From NCBI GenBank assembly GCA_011525805.1, contig WYBR01000013.1, forward strand, positions 128,768-192,767: a stretch of DNA of 64,000 bases, in the 5' to 3' direction. The notes beneath the pieces were generated by a model that was given only the letters and a program-made list of their open reading frames with translations, had not been told where the DNA came from and did no database searches. This DNA comes from Vicinamibacteraceae bacterium (GTDB taxonomy: Bacteria > Planctomycetota > Phycisphaerae > Phycisphaerales > UBA5793). Of this stretch, positions 1 through 9,322 are shown piece after piece (position 1 is the stretch's first letter; each line of letters opens with the position of its first letter). A program made the translations under genes and the position numbers.

Positions 1-634
1 TGGCGCCGCTGCCGTTCGAGGCTGTGTTCTCCTCCCATGCCTGTTCCCGCACGTCGTAGAAAATTGAGTTCTCGTTCCCGTCGCGGGGCACGACCGGATT
101 GGCCCAGGGTCCGGAGTAGTCGGCGTCTCTGTCGGAAGCGATCTCAATCCAATACTCCCCCGCTTCGAGCGGACCGATCCAGGAGACGTCGATGTGCAGT
201 CGCTTGACGGCCCTCTCGCACTCATCGCGCTGATTCCACGTTCGATACACGCCTGAGAACGTCGACTCGATCGCGCGGTTCGTTTCCATGTCTCCGGCGA
301 TCAGAACGCCGCCGGTCATGGGATTCCCCCGCCAGAGTTGGATGTACGCCGACGAGATGGGCCGTGAAGGAGGGGAATCGGTCTGATAGAGGTACCAGAT
401 GAGCTCGACGGGCGACCACGTCTCGTCCTCCGGCACCACGAAGTTGTCCGCCTGATGAAACGAATCGACGACGATGCTGCTTCCAATGACGTTGCTTGGA
501 GCCTCGAGCATGGTGTATCGCGACCCGTTGCATCCACCGCCAAGCGGATTCATGCCTCCGTTGTCGTAGACCTGCCCCGACGTAGCAGCGGCGGGAGCGA
601 CGGACAGGGCGGCGGCCAGCAGTGCTCGTTTCAT
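1..634 (-). CDS. Exported protein of unknown function, N-terminal part
   Basis: The frame opens at an ATG at 634 and stays open for 211 codons to the left window edge, so the C-terminus and stop lie outside. The ATG follows a strong GGGAGGAG ribosome site at ideal spacing, which fixes the start. The first ~20 residues (MKR, then an Ala/Leu-rich stretch, ending near TSGQ) read as a Sec signal peptide. The visible mature part is rich in Trp, Asp, Gly and Pro, with YDNGGMNP near its start and FHQADNFVVP soon after, like the opening of many planctomycete exported beta-sandwich proteins. No catalytic motif is visible. Two exported proteins follow on the same strand at 1242-2165 and 2574-3527; whether this one shares their C-terminal module cannot be seen. 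Function unknown; the reading frame itself is secure. Confidence 0.75.
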   Translation of the reverse strand, partial: MKRALLAAALSVAPAAATSGQVYDNGGMNPLGGGCNGSRYTMLEAPSNVIGSSIVVDSFHQADNFVVPEDETWSPVELIWYLYQTDSPPSRPISSAYIQLWRGNPMTGGVLIAGDMETNRAIESTFSGVYRTWNQRDECERAVKRLHIDVSWIGPLEAGEYWIEIASDRDADYSGPWANPVVPRDGNENSIFYDVREQAWEENTASNGSGA

Positions 635-905
635 GGATCTTCTCCTCCCGGACAGCCTCCTGAGCGTGCCAGGGCGCGGGCCGCCGGATAAGGGAATGCT
701 CCGGGCGCTTCGATTGTTCCCCGCTTCGTAGTTTCATGACGAGATTATTCGGACGAAGCCGCGGACGTGTTGGGCAACTCTGCCGGTCGCTCAGGTCCGC
801 ATCGGCGCGGTTATTGCCCGCCGGTCAAGGCGGTTGGCCGGGTGGTCGATCTTGAAGGAGCCGGCATGTTCCGGTCGAAAGAGCCATTTGAAGGAGTGCC
901 GCGAG

Positions 906-1136
906 ATGGTCTACCCGAACCTGAGGCTGACCGAGTCGATCAGCCCCGAGAGCGAGACGGGCTTCGAGCCGCTGCCGTTTCGCCTCGTCGATGACCTCCT
1001 CCATCCCTCCCGCGGCTGCGAGGGCGATGCGGGCGACGAGGCCCTACGGGCCATCGACCGGCTGAGCCTGACGCTGGATTCCTTCCGCCGCCAACTCGAC
1101 GAACTCGACGGCGACGGCCCGCGGCCGGCGGCCTGA
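906..1136 (+). CDS. Small protein of unknown function (76 aa)
   Basis: A 76-codon frame from an ATG preceded by GAAGGAG at good spacing. It begins MVYPNLRLTESISPESETG, has one Cys, and ends in a predicted amphipathic helix (LRAIDRLSLTLDSFRRQL) followed by an acidic tail. It has no signal peptide and no membrane segment. It does not lie opposite another gene and its composition is sensible for a cytoplasmic protein, unlike the overlapping frames. It is convergent with the exported-protein gene at 1242-2165. I do not recognise a family. A longer in-frame ATG at 834 exists but has no ribosome site. Confidence 0.5.
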   Translation: MVYPNLRLTESISPESETGFEPLPFRLVDDLLHPSRGCEGDAGDEALRAIDRLSLTLDSFRRQLDELDGDGPRPAA

Positions 1137-1165
1137 TCCCCCCTGGACGCACCCCCGATTGCAGC

Positions 1166-1192
1166 GAAAAACCCCGTCCCGTGGGGACGGGG
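1166..1192 (-). terminator. Rho-independent terminator of the 1242-2165 gene
   Basis: A perfect 9-bp stem, CCCCGTCCC (1172-1180) with GGGACGGGG (1184-1192), closes a 3-nt loop. On the minus strand it is followed directly by TTTTT (complement of 1167-1171). It lies about 50 bases past the stop of the minus-strand gene at 1242, the right place and polarity. On the plus strand there is no U tract, so it should act in one direction. Confidence 0.85.
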
Positions 1193-1241
1193 CTGGTCGT
1201 GCATGCCGTCCGATTGCCTTGATCCGCTGAGCCTGCGAAGG

Positions 1242-2165
1242 TCACGGAATCTGAACGACGTTGCTCGTCGTGCATGGGCTGCCATCAACCACGACAAGTT
1301 GAACGTAACCGCCGCAGGCGCCTGGGCCCGCGTTGCCGTTGACCGAGCCGCTTCCGCCGCCGGAGTTGATCACGTTGACGAGTTGCAACTGGCTCGAGCC
1401 GAGGCCGAGTTCCGTCCCGGCGCACGGTCCGCCGGGAACGCGGTATGCGCCCGTGGCGCGAGCGAAGGCGATTCCCATCTGGCTTCGAGGCGTCGCGTTG
1501 CTCCATGAGATCGTCATCGCGCCCGGGCACGAACCCGTCAATTGAAGCGTCGGACCGACGCGGCAGGCCGTCGTCTCGAACATCATGCGGGCCGCGATCG
1601 GGTCGGTCGAGTTGCCGAAGATTGGTGAGTTCCATGCCCGCGACGAATCGGGCAGGCCGGCGGTTGTCGAGATCGCAATGCCGAGCAGGTTGCTCGCGAG
1701 ATCGATCTGAACAAGCAGATTGCCATTCGCGGGTTCGTAGCAGAATGGCGAAGTGAACTGAAGCGTCATGGAGAAGTGATCCGGGCCTCCGGCATCCACG
1801 ATGCCGTGAAAGGAAGGAGCGTTCAGCACTTCGGTCAGTGACCCCCTGACGTTGCTGGGCAGATTGGATGAGAGTCCGCCCGGGGCCTTGTCGGTATAGC
1901 CCAGGCGGACGACCAACCCGGTAATGATGTAGTCCTCTCCGTGGTAGAAGGAGTCCGGCGCGAAGGACAGGGAGCGAACGAGGATCGGTTCCGATCCGAA
2001 TTGAGCGGCCGCAAACACCTGCTGATACGAGCATGGCTCGGTCCAGAAGGGGATGCCGTTCCACCCGCCGTGCGGGCGATTGGGGTAGACCTGGCCGAGC
2101 GCGAGTGAGGCGCCTGCGGCAAGCGCCGCAGCCAGAGTGGCGACGATGGTCAAGTTCCGTTTCAT
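1242..2165 (-). CDS. Exported protein with shared C-terminal Cys-rich module
   Basis: 307 aa. The ATG at 2165 follows AAGGAG with 8-nt spacing. Residues 1-24 are a signal peptide ending in LALGQ. The central ~150 residues are Gly/Asn/Ser-rich and beta-predicted, with RLGYTDKAPGG and NGNLLVQIDLASN blocks also found in the neighbour at 2574-3527. The last ~105 residues form a module: GPTLQLTGSCPG, then PGGPCAGTELGLG, GACGGYVQLV and a final PCTTSNVVQIP; four Cys suggest two disulfides. The same module recurs at 2574-3527 and as the whole mature protein at 38900-39331. Probably secreted or surface-located; I see no enzyme motif. It ends at its own hairpin terminator (1166-1192). Presence and export are well supported, the role is unknown. 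Confidence 0.8.
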   Translation of the reverse strand: MKRNLTIVATLAAALAAGASLALGQVYPNRPHGGWNGIPFWTEPCSYQQVFAAAQFGSEPILVRSLSFAPDSFYHGEDYIITGLVVRLGYTDKAPGGLSSNLPSNVRGSLTEVLNAPSFHGIVDAGGPDHFSMTLQFTSPFCYEPANGNLLVQIDLASNLLGIAISTTAGLPDSSRAWNSPIFGNSTDPIAARMMFETTACRVGPTLQLTGSCPGAMTISWSNATPRSQMGIAFARATGAYRVPGGPCAGTELGLGSSQLQLVNVINSGGGSGSVNGNAGPGACGGYVQLVVVDGSPCTTSNVVQIP

Positions 2166-2573
2166 GACCTGTACTCCTTGAAGGCGCAGCGGACGGCGGC
2201 GTCGTGTATCCTGCGCGAACCAGCCGCGCTCGCTGTTACGACCCTATCGCGCGCCGGTGCGATAAGCCCGAGTCGCACGCTCCGGAAGGTCACAATCAGG
2301 TTGGTTTTCTCTCGAGCCGCGCCGGGCGTTCACCGCACGTGGTCGCCGGCGCGTTCGATCGGACCGAGTCATGAAGTGGCATTGGTCGGGCAATGCGACT
2401 GAATCTCGATCGCAGCCCGGCGGGATGATGGTGCCAACGACGATCGCACGAGCCCCCTCGGCCATCGGCGCGCCGCTCACCCGATGCAAACGCAACAAAC
2501 GACCCCATCGCGCTCGGGATGGACTCGTCTCATGTTGGTCGACTTTAGCGGCCAAGAGCAGCCGAGGATTCGA
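2166..2573. other. Intergenic region, no gene seen
   Basis: 408 bases between two minus-strand exported-protein genes. It must hold the promoter of the 1242-2165 gene, and the ribosome site AAGGAG is visible next to 2165. Frames on both strands here are short, Arg-rich and lack ribosome sites. I find no convincing terminator for the upstream gene at 2574 and no repeat. Confidence 0.5.
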
Positions 2574-3527
2574 TCACGGTATCCGCACGACGTTGTTCTT
2601 CGTGCACGGGCTGCCGTCCAGAGCGACCATCTGGAGGAATCTGCCGCACGCGCCGGTGCCGGCGTTGTTGGAGGTCTGACCGGACCCGTTGGCGCCGGTG
2701 TTGCCTGAATACACGAGTTGCGGGCCGGAGTTGTTCAGACCGAGCTGCGCGCCGCCGAACACGCCGCCGCGGAGCACATCGCTACCGGTGCTGTTGGCGA
2801 GCGCGATGCCCATCGGGCGGCTCGGCGTGGCGTCTGCCCGGGCGACGGTGACGCGGCCGGGGCCGTCGACGCTGATGCGCAGGGTGGGACCGCCGCCGGA
2901 GCAGGCTTCCTCGTACAAGTCCGCGCGGGTCGCCGTGGTGAGCGAAGCCGAGTTGCCGAAGCGCGTCGAGTGGTAGGCGCGGGACGACTCGGCGCTGCCG
3001 GACGATCGGGAAACCGCCAAGTCAGCCCCCGAGACCCACGTTGACGCGATCTCGACGAGGAGGTTGCCCTGCGCCGGGTCGCAGCGCCAGGGAGTGTCGA
3101 TGCGGATGATGTGGCTGAACACCTCAGTACCCTGGTAGTCGACGACGGCGGAGACGCGGCCGTTGAAGACCTCCGACATCAAGCCGCTCGGGTTGTTCGC
3201 CAGAACGCTGTCGAGCCCGACCGCCGGGCTCTGCCCGGGGACTTTGCTGGCGTAGCCGAGTCTGATGATGATGTCGCCCTCGTAAGCCTGCCCGTTGTTG
3301 CCGTCCCACGGCCCGAAGCCCAGGGCGGAGACCTCCAACAGTCCGCTCCAGAGGGTCGGGTCGAAGACCTGGTGCATCGTGCAGTTCTGCCCGGAGGCGC
3401 CATGGAATGGGATGAAGTTCTGCGCCGCGTGACCCGCGGACGGCCGCCGAACCTGGTCGTAGGCCGCCGGCGCAGAAGGGGTGGCCACGATTCCAGCCAC
3501 CAGACCCGTACGCGAAATCCATGACAT
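2574..3527 (-). CDS. Exported protein, paralogue of the 1242-2165 product
   Basis: 317 aa. I use the ATG at 3527 because CAGGAGAA lies just upstream and the signal peptide (MSWISRTGLVAGIVATPSAP) begins there; the frame extends 35 codons further upstream without a ribosome site. The body aligns by eye with the neighbouring exported protein: IPF near the N-terminus, RLGYASKVPGQ, QGNLLVEIA and FGNSAS. The C-terminal module is present but diverged (GGGPTLRISVDGPG, GACGRFLQMVALDG, SPCTKNNVVRIP) and has lost the first Cys pair of the module. The pair looks like an old tandem duplication. It diverges from tatD across 165 bases. Surface or secreted role inferred; no catalytic motif seen. Confidence 0.78.
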   Translation of the reverse strand: MSWISRTGLVAGIVATPSAPAAYDQVRRPSAGHAAQNFIPFHGASGQNCTMHQVFDPTLWSGLLEVSALGFGPWDGNNGQAYEGDIIIRLGYASKVPGQSPAVGLDSVLANNPSGLMSEVFNGRVSAVVDYQGTEVFSHIIRIDTPWRCDPAQGNLLVEIASTWVSGADLAVSRSSGSAESSRAYHSTRFGNSASLTTATRADLYEEACSGGGPTLRISVDGPGRVTVARADATPSRPMGIALANSTGSDVLRGGVFGGAQLGLNNSGPQLVYSGNTGANGSGQTSNNAGTGACGRFLQMVALDGSPCTKNNVVRIP

Positions 3528-3691
3528 GATCTGCTTCTCCTGAAGGTCGCTTGCCCGTATCTGATGAACGTGCCACGATTGCCACGAGCGAATCGAACCC
3601 CCACCGTCGCACTCGCATGGTGCCAGTTTCAAAGTCGATCCGCAAGGGGAATATGTGATTCCGACCGATTCTCGACTAAACTGCTGGCGAC

Positions 3692-4465
3692 GTGATCGAC
3701 ACCCACTGCCATCTCACTTTCCCCCAGTTTGACGGCCGCGTGGAGGCGGTGCTCGAGGCCGCGCGGGCGGCCGGCGTGCTCGGAGCCATCACCGTCTGCA
3801 CCACGACCGCCAACGCCGCCCAGTGTCTTCGCCTGGCCGGACAGCATCGCAACGTCTGGTGTTCGTCCGGCGTTCATCCCCTGCACGCCGATGAGCCGGC
3901 GGATTGGGGGGAGATGCTTCGCGTCGCCGGCGCGGAGCGGTGCGTCGCCTTCGGCGAACTCGGCCTGGACAAGCACTACGACCGCCCGCCGCTCGATCTT
4001 CAGCGCCGCATCCTGCGCGAGCAACTCGATGCGATCAGAAGCAGCGGACTGGACCTGCCGATCATCGTCCACTGCCGCGAAGCGTTCGATGAACTCCTGC
4101 CGACCTTCCGGGACAGCGGCCTGGCGGGCGGGCGATTCGTCTTTCACTGCTTCACGGGTGATGCGAACGAGGCCCGGGCGGTGCTCGACTTCGGCGCGAT
4201 GATCAGTTACACCGGCATCGTCACCTTCCGCAACGCGCGCGCGATTCAGGAGGCAGCGAGAATCACTCCGCTCGATCGGATCATGATCGAGACGGATGCG
4301 CCCTTCCTGACGCCCGAGCCGCACCGCAAGGTGTATCCGAACGAATCGAAATTCGCGATGGATACGGCGCGGTTCGTGGCGCGCTTGCGCGGCGAGGCCT
4401 GGGAATTGTTTCACGAGGCGATCGACGCGAACACCCGGCGCTTCTTCGGGGTCGAGTGGGATTGA
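3692..4465 (+). CDS. tatD: TatD family metal-dependent hydrolase (DNase)
   Basis: 257 aa, the usual length for the family, starting with GTG at 3692 so that the metal-binding DTHCHL motif sits at residues 3-8, as is normal. Further family blocks are visible: SSGVHPLHAD, GELGLDKHYD (metal-bridging Glu), IIVHCRE, FVFHCFTG and IETDAPFL with its metal-binding Asp. TatD proteins form a TIM barrel with two divalent metals and act as cytoplasmic 3'-5' exonucleases on DNA and RNA in repair. The usual Arg-Gly-Lys-containing loop after ETDAPFL is replaced by TPEPHRKVYPNES, a modest departure. The gene stands alone; a palindromic repeat begins 9 bases after its stop. Strong family assignment, physiological substrate not determined. 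Confidence 0.92.
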   Translation: MIDTHCHLTFPQFDGRVEAVLEAARAAGVLGAITVCTTTANAAQCLRLAGQHRNVWCSSGVHPLHADEPADWGEMLRVAGAERCVAFGELGLDKHYDRPPLDLQRRILREQLDAIRSSGLDLPIIVHCREAFDELLPTFRDSGLAGGRFVFHCFTGDANEARAVLDFGAMISYTGIVTFRNARAIQEAARITPLDRIMIETDAPFLTPEPHRKVYPNESKFAMDTARFVARLRGEAWELFHEAIDANTRRFFGVEWD

Positions 4466-4473
4466 GCCCGCCG

Positions 4474-4514
4474 CCCACGATGAGCGAGTCTTCGAGCGAA
4501 TCGTGGGATGCGTC
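4474..4514. repeat. Palindromic repeat, copy 1 (intergenic)
   Basis: CCCACGAT (4474-4481) pairs with ATCGTGGG (4500-4507) around an 18-nt loop, and the right side continues into GATGCGTC. The reverse complement of 4500-4514 reappears exactly at 5320-5334 inside the next gene, again followed by a matching ATCGTGGG arm. It lies just after tatD, so it could also act as a weak transcript end, but no U tract follows. Confidence 0.7.
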
Positions 4515-4593
4515 AGACGCGCGTGCAGCGACGATTCCCGCATCGCAGAACCATCGCCCCGGCGTGGCGGCGATCCGTTCGATATCATTGACC

Positions 4594-7062
4594 ATGAAGC
4601 GGCAGGGATCCCAACTCGATCGCCTGATCGCGCGGACGCGGCGGCGCCTGCTCCTCGCCGATGCCGTGGTCTTCGGCGGGCGGTGGCTGCTCGTATCGAC
4701 CTCGATCGCGCTGCTCGCGGCGATCGCGGACCGGTTTCTGGCCCTCGGGCTGCCGCTGTGGTCTTTCGGTGCGGCGGGGCTGAGCGCGGCGCCGGTTGCG
4801 GCGGCGCTCGCGTGGCGGCGGCGCGCCACGGACCTGACCGCGGCGGCGCGCCTCGATGAGGCGCTTCACCTCAAAGACCTGCTCGGCACCGCCGTGGCGA
4901 TCGACGCGGAGGAGGGCGCCATGGCGCACGTCGTCCGCGAAGATGCCCGGCGACTGGCCGGACGCGTCGATGCGCGTGCGGCCACGCGCATCGACTGGCC
5001 GATCTCGTGGGTCGCGGCGGCCCTCGCGACCGCAGCGTGCGCCGCGATCCTCTGGCTCGTCGAGCCGCGAAACGTCTTCGCCCGACCGGCGCGGACGGCG
5101 GAAATCGCCGCAGCCCAGGCCGTGCGCCAGCGCGCGGCCGAGGCGCTGCGGCAGAGGGCGGATGAGTTGCGCGCCGCCGCGGAGAGCGCAGCCGCCGATT
5201 CTTCGATCCAGTCCGAGGCGGCGCAGGAGGCGCTCCGCACGCTCGACCGGCTCGCGGAGCAGTTTTCCGCGACGAACGGAAGCGGGATCGCGTCGAACGA
5301 CGAGGGCGCCAGCAGTGCGGACGCATCCCACGATTCGAGGACTCATCGTGGGGGTTTGGAGGGGGATGCAGAACTGTCGCAGGCGGCGCGCGAGGCGATC
5401 GAGGTGGCCGAGCGTCTTGAGCGCGAGGCGCTCATCGCGCGGGAGGCGCAGCGCGAGGCGGCGGAGCGCCTGGCGCGGATCGCGCCGGTGCAGGAGGGCG
5501 ATCCCGCGGAGGAGTTCACCGATTCGCTGCGACGGGGCGATCTGAGTTCCGCGGCGCAGTGGATCGAGGAGATGGACAAGCGCCTCAGCGAGGCGGACGC
5601 GGAGGAACGAGAGCATCTGGCGGAGTCGCTGCGCCGCGCGGCCGAGGAGTTGGCCGGCGCCGCGGAAGATCCGCCGCCGCAGGAGGCCGCGCCGCCCCAG
5701 CCGCGCGAGGCGCTGGATGAACTGGACCTGCCGGCGGATCAGTTGCAGGAGTGGATCGAGAACCCGCCGCCGCTGGACGAGATCCGCCGCACCCTTCAGG
5801 AGCAGCAGCGCGATCCGATCGATGCGCAGCAACTCGCCGAGCAGATTGAGCGTGAGTTGCTCGAGCGGGCGGCCGAGGAGCGGGCGAAGCGGCAGGTGGA
5901 AGATGCGGCCCGGCAGATCCGCGATCTGGCCGATGCGGTCCACCCGCCGCCGCCGGGTGAGACGCCGCCCCAGGGCGAAGCGCCGCAGCAGCGACCACAG
6001 GACGAGCCGAGAGCGCCCAGCGACCCGAACCGATCGGAGGAGCAAAGCCGACCCGGCGATCGGCCCGAAGCGCGCCCCGACGAAGGCGGCGGCAACGAGG
6101 GTGCAACAGCGCCGCGGCCGACACCCCAACAGGGCCAGCCGCGTCCCGACGAGAACGAACAGGGACAACCGGCGCCGCGCGAAGGAGAATCTCCGGCGCC
6201 GCGCGACGGAGAATCACCGGCGCCCGAGCCGGGGCAGAAACCCCGAGAGGGCGCGAGTCGGCCATCCGGTGAACAGACGGGACAAAGGCCCGGCGAGTCA
6301 CCGCAGGCCAAGCCGGGCGCGAAGCCGGCTGACACCCCCGCGGCGGAGGATGGCGCCAGGCGCGAGGGCGGCGCCGAGGGAGAGCAGCAGGCGCAGCCGC
6401 AGGCAGGGAACGATCCGGGCCGCGAAGGGGAACGAATCGCACCGCCCGCCGACGAGCCGACCGGAAAGGGCGCCGCGGAAGGCGAACGGCCCGCCGGCGA
6501 AGCGGATCATCCCCCCACCGTCGAGGAGCGCATCAAGCGGGTCCGCGAGGTGCTCGATGAGATTGACCGCACTGGCCGCACTGCCGACGAGCAGCAGGAG
6601 ATTTCCCGGGAGATGCGCGAGGCGGCGGAGGATCTGCTCGAGCAGATGTCGCCGGAGGAGCGGCGCGAGATTGAACGCTGGGCGACCCAGCGGGCGCAGG
6701 AGCAGGGCGAAGAGCAAGGGACGAACCGCGGCTCGCCCGAGTCGCTTCTCAGTCGAACGCGGCCGACGCGGGCGCTCGAGGCGCCGACGTTCGAGTATGA
6801 GACGCAGGATGTTGATCTCACGGATCGCGGCGAGGGGGCGAACGATCGCGTGATTGCGGAGATGTTCGGGGGTGACCCGGCGCGCGACGGCGAGGGGATC
6901 GATCGCCAGCCGATGAGCGGTGAGCCGGTCCGCCGCGCGGCGCAGGCGATTGAGCGGGCGCTCAACGAAGAGGCGATCCCGCCGCGATACCGCGCGCTCA
7001 TCCGCGCCTGGGCGCAGCGCCTGCCGCAGACCGTTGAATCGCGAGAAGGGCCGCAGGAGTAG
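4594..7062 (+). CDS. Large coiled-coil membrane protein, Pro/Glu/Gln-rich
   Basis: 822 aa from the ATG at 4594, chosen because the protein then begins with a basic region leading into two membrane segments (about residues 22-45 and 50-70); 46 more in-frame codons upstream run over a palindromic repeat and have no ribosome site. A third hydrophobic segment lies near residues 145-163. Residues ~180-450 are Ala/Glu/Arg heptad-type coiled coil, ~450-650 a disordered Pro/Gln/Glu/Gly stretch, and ~650-740 a second coiled coil containing [16 protein letters not shown]. The C-terminal ~90 residues ([28 protein letters not shown]) look folded. This layout resembles DUF4175-type proteins of planctomycetes, an inference only. 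A palindromic repeat is embedded in frame near residues 243-254. Role unknown; cell-envelope scaffold possible. Confidence 0.72.
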   Translation: MKRQGSQLDRLIARTRRRLLLADAVVFGGRWLLVSTSIALLAAIADRFLALGLPLWSFGAAGLSAAPVAAALAWRRRATDLTAAARLDEALHLKDLLGTAVAIDAEEGAMAHVVREDARRLAGRVDARAATRIDWPISWVAAALATAACAAILWLVEPRNVFARPARTAEIAAAQAVRQRAAEALRQRADELRAAAESAAADSSIQSEAAQEALRTLDRLAEQFSATNGSGIASNDEGASSADASHDSRTHRGGLEGDAELSQAAREAIEVAERLEREALIAREAQREAAERLARIAPVQEGDPAEEFTDSLRRGDLSSAAQWIEEMDKRLSEADAEEREHLAESLRRAAEELAGAAEDPPPQEAAPPQPREALDELDLPADQLQEWIENPPPLDEIRRTLQEQQRDPIDAQQLAEQIERELLERAAEERAKRQVEDAARQIRDLADAVHPPPPGETPPQGEAPQQRPQDEPRAPSDPNRSEEQSRPGDRPEARPDEGGGNEGATAPRPTPQQGQPRPDENEQGQPAPREGESPAPRDGESPAPEPGQKPREGASRPSGEQTGQRPGESPQAKPGAKPADTPAAEDGARREGGAEGEQQAQPQAGNDPGREGERIAPPADEPTGKGAAEGERPAGEADHPPTVEERIKRVREVLDEIDRTGRTADEQQEISREMREAAEDLLEQMSPEERREIERWATQRAQEQGEEQGTNRGSPESLLSRTRPTRALEAPTFEYETQDVDLTDRGEGANDRVIAEMFGGDPARDGEGIDRQPMSGEPVRRAAQAIERALNEEAIPPRYRALIRAWAQRLPQTVESREGPQE
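5320..5352. repeat. Palindromic repeat, copy 2, in frame inside a gene
   Basis: GACGCATCCCACGAT (5320-5334) is the exact reverse complement of 4500-4514, and CCCACGAT pairs with ATCGTGGG (5345-5352). It lies inside the 4594-7062 reading frame and is translated as roughly [12 protein letters not shown] in a linker between coiled-coil parts. The flanking protein is Ala/Glu-rich, so this His/Ser/Arg-containing patch stands out. Confidence 0.7.
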
Positions 7063-7096
7063 GTCGACGCACCGTGCGAAGTGCGCGAAGCGCCAC

Positions 7097-7148
7097 GCGA
7101 AGGCGCAAGCGTCGGTCCAGCGCTCCCGACAACCGCTTGCGTCTTCGC
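7097..7148. repeat. Inverted repeat of the CGCTTGCGTCTTCGC family
   Basis: GCGAAGGCGCAAGCG (7097-7111) faces CGCTTGCGTCTTCGC (7134-7148) with one mismatch and a 22-nt loop, in the 178-base gap before gnd. The right arm recurs exactly at 22033-22047 and 22711-22725 inside kynU, and a variant lies at 46538-46566 at the end of ssb. Confidence 0.65.
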
Positions 7149-7240
7149 CTTCATCCTCATGCGCATCAACGCTTCACAGCGCGCTGCGCGACTACACTCC
7201 CGCTCCGGCGCGGGCAACCCCCGGGGTGGAGCAGTGGCAC

Positions 7241-8755
7241 ATGAGCGAAGCGATGGCGGACATCGGACTGATCGGCCTGGGCACGATGGGGAGCAACCTC
7301 GTGCTCAACATGGCGGACCACGGCTACCGCGTTGCGGTGTACAACCGCACGACGGCGGTGACGGAGCAGTTCGTCGCGGCGAACCCATCCACGCCCGGCG
7401 GCTTGACCGCGTGCCGCACCCTCGGCGAGTTTGTCGCGGCCCTTCGCCCGCCGCGCATTGCGGTCCTGCTCGTGCCCGCGGGCAAACCCGTTGACACGAT
7501 CACGCAGCAACTCATCGACGCGGGCCTGGCCCGCGACGACCTCGTCGTCGACGCGGGCAACTCGCTCTGGACCGACACGATCCGGCGCGAGCGCGAGTAC
7601 GCGGACCGGCTGAAGTTCTTCGGGTCGGGGGTGAGCGGCGGGTCGGAAGGGGCGCGCTTCGGGCCATCTCTCATGGCCGGGGGCGATGCCGGCGGTTGGC
7701 AGCGCCTCAAGCCGATCTGGGAAGCGATCGCGGCGCGCGTCGATCCGAAGACTGGCCGGCCGATCACCGGCGCCGCGCCGGGCAAGCCGGTCAAGGGCGG
7801 GCAGCCGTGCGCCGCTTACATCGGCCCGAACGGCGCGGGCCACTACGTCAAGATGGTGCACAACGGCATCGAGTACGCCGACATGCAACTCATCGCCGAG
7901 GCGTACTGGCTACTTCGATCACTGCTGAACCTCGAAGCACCTGAAATCGGCGACATCTTCGCGAAGTGGAACAAGGGCGATCTCGACAGCTACCTCGTCG
8001 AGATCACCGCCGACCTTCTCCACCAGAAAGACCCCGGCAAGCGCGGCCGGTACCTCGTCGATTCCATTCTCGACGCCGCGGGGCAGAAGGGAACGGGCAA
8101 GTGGACGAGCGTCAACGCGCTGGACCTCGGCGTCGCCGCCCCGACGATCGCCGAGGCGGTCTTCGCGCGCATCGGCAGCGCCCTCAAGGAAGAACGACTC
8201 GCGGCGGCGAAGAAACTCAAGGGACCGGCGCCGTTGAGCCGGCGGGCGATCGGCCCGCGCGAACCGCTCATCGAGGCCGTCCGCCAGGCGCTCTACTGCT
8301 CCAAGGTCTGCGCCTACGCACAGGGGTTCCAACTGATGCGCGAGGCGCAGAAGGAGTACGGCTGGACGCTGGACTTCGCGACGATCGCGCGCATCTGGCG
8401 CGGCGGGTGCATCATCCGGGCGCGCTTCCTCCAGCGCATCGCCGCGGCCTACGAGGAGCACGCGGACCTGGCGAGCCTGCTGCTCGACGGCGCCTTCCGG
8501 CGTCAGATGAAAACGGCGCAGGACCGGTGGCGGCGCGTCGTTTCGCTCGCCGCCCAGGCGGGCGTGCCCTGTCCCGCGTTCATGTCGGCCCTCGCCTACT
8601 ACGACAGTTACCGATCCGCCCGCCTTCCCGCCAACCTCCTCCAGGCGCAGCGCGACTACTTCGGCTCGCACACCTATGAGCGCGTCGAACGGCCGCGCGG
8701 CGAGTTCTTTCACCTCGACTGGTCGCATCCCGATCGGCCCGAGCAGCGCGCGTAG
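7241..8755 (+). CDS. gnd: 6-phosphogluconate dehydrogenase, decarboxylating
   Basis: 504 aa. Oxidises and decarboxylates 6-phosphogluconate to ribulose 5-phosphate in the cytosol, making NADPH in the oxidative pentose phosphate pathway. The N-terminal Rossmann motif [12 protein letters not shown], the substrate block [19 protein letters not shown], the catalytic Lys/His/Asn segment [18 protein letters not shown] and the C-terminal [11 protein letters not shown] tail are all present. The start is set by GGTGGAG upstream of the ATG at 7241; an ATG at 7253 (MADIGLIG) is the alternative. The frame is open a further 107 codons upstream, but that part is Arg/Ser-rich and runs across the preceding gene's end. 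The length suits the long-chain form. It is convergent with the secretion operon ending at 8777, and no partner pentose-phosphate genes are nearby. Confidence 0.95.
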   Translation: MSEAMADIGLIGLGTMGSNLVLNMADHGYRVAVYNRTTAVTEQFVAANPSTPGGLTACRTLGEFVAALRPPRIAVLLVPAGKPVDTITQQLIDAGLARDDLVVDAGNSLWTDTIRREREYADRLKFFGSGVSGGSEGARFGPSLMAGGDAGGWQRLKPIWEAIAARVDPKTGRPITGAAPGKPVKGGQPCAAYIGPNGAGHYVKMVHNGIEYADMQLIAEAYWLLRSLLNLEAPEIGDIFAKWNKGDLDSYLVEITADLLHQKDPGKRGRYLVDSILDAAGQKGTGKWTSVNALDLGVAAPTIAEAVFARIGSALKEERLAAAKKLKGPAPLSRRAIGPREPLIEAVRQALYCSKVCAYAQGFQLMREAQKEYGWTLDFATIARIWRGGCIIRARFLQRIAAAYEEHADLASLLLDGAFRRQMKTAQDRWRRVVSLAAQAGVPCPAFMSALAYYDSYRSARLPANLLQAQRDYFGSHTYERVERPRGEFFHLDWSHPDRPEQRA

Positions 8756-8776
8756 CGCGACGGGCGGCCGCGCCGA

Positions 8777-9322
8777 TCACGGCCGGGCGGAGAGTTCGTG
8801 CGTGCGGCCGTCTTCGTGGCGGATCGTCACGCAGAGGCGGCGGGCGTCGATCTCGAGGACGCTCCAGCCCTTTCCGAGCGCCTCGCCGACCCGGCGGACT
8901 TCCCCATCGATGACGGCGATCGGCGGGCGGGCGTTCATCACGCCGCTGAGCACAAACGACGGAATCGGCGGCGGAGGCGGCGCGGCGGCTCGAGGCGATT
9001 CCGCGGACGACGCGTGCGCCTCGGCCGGCGGCTGATAGAACGGACTGGGCAGGGGCGAGGCGGCGCGGCGCACTTCGTCGGCGCGCTCCCACGCGGCCTG
9101 CGCGCCGCGCGGCAGGGTGAGAAGCGGTTCGAGGACCACGGGAGGCGCTGGGCGCGAATCCTCCGCCACGCTCGCCTCGGCGTCTTGCGCCTCTTCGACC
9201 ACGGCGGCGGCGGATGCAAGCGGCCCGGCGCCGAGCGCCTTCACAAGAGCGACGATCGCCAGCGGCAGTCCCAGCGAAGCCGCGGCGGCCAGCCGCCGCG
9301 CGTTGGTCAGCGTCCATCTCAT
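8777..9322 (-). CDS. GspC/PilP-like periplasmic linker protein
   Basis: 181 aa; the ATG at 9322 follows GGAGGTGGATCC and overlaps the stop of the preceding gene (ATGA), so the two are translationally coupled. A short basic N-terminus leads into one membrane anchor (about residues 12-32), then an Ala/Pro/Glu-rich periplasmic linker, then a compact C-terminal domain from about residue 120 (FVLSGVMNARPPIAVIDGE, then WSVLEIDARRLCVTI). That domain has the spacing of the GspC homology region / PilP, which in known systems contacts the secretin. It is the last gene of the pseudopilin operon. No secretin follows: the next gene, gnd, is on the other strand. The assignment rests on topology and position more than on sequence identity. 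Confidence 0.6.
   Translation of the reverse strand: MRWTLTNARRLAAAASLGLPLAIVALVKALGAGPLASAAAVVEEAQDAEASVAEDSRPAPPVVLEPLLTLPRGAQAAWERADEVRRAASPLPSPFYQPPAEAHASSAESPRAAAPPPPPIPSFVLSGVMNARPPIAVIDGEVRRVGEALGKGWSVLEIDARRLCVTIRHEDGRTHELSARP

Noticed and set aside
1172-1192. Hairpin as terminator for the small plus-strand gene at 906
   Set aside because: On the plus strand the hairpin is preceded, not followed, by the A/T run, so it only fits the minus-strand gene.
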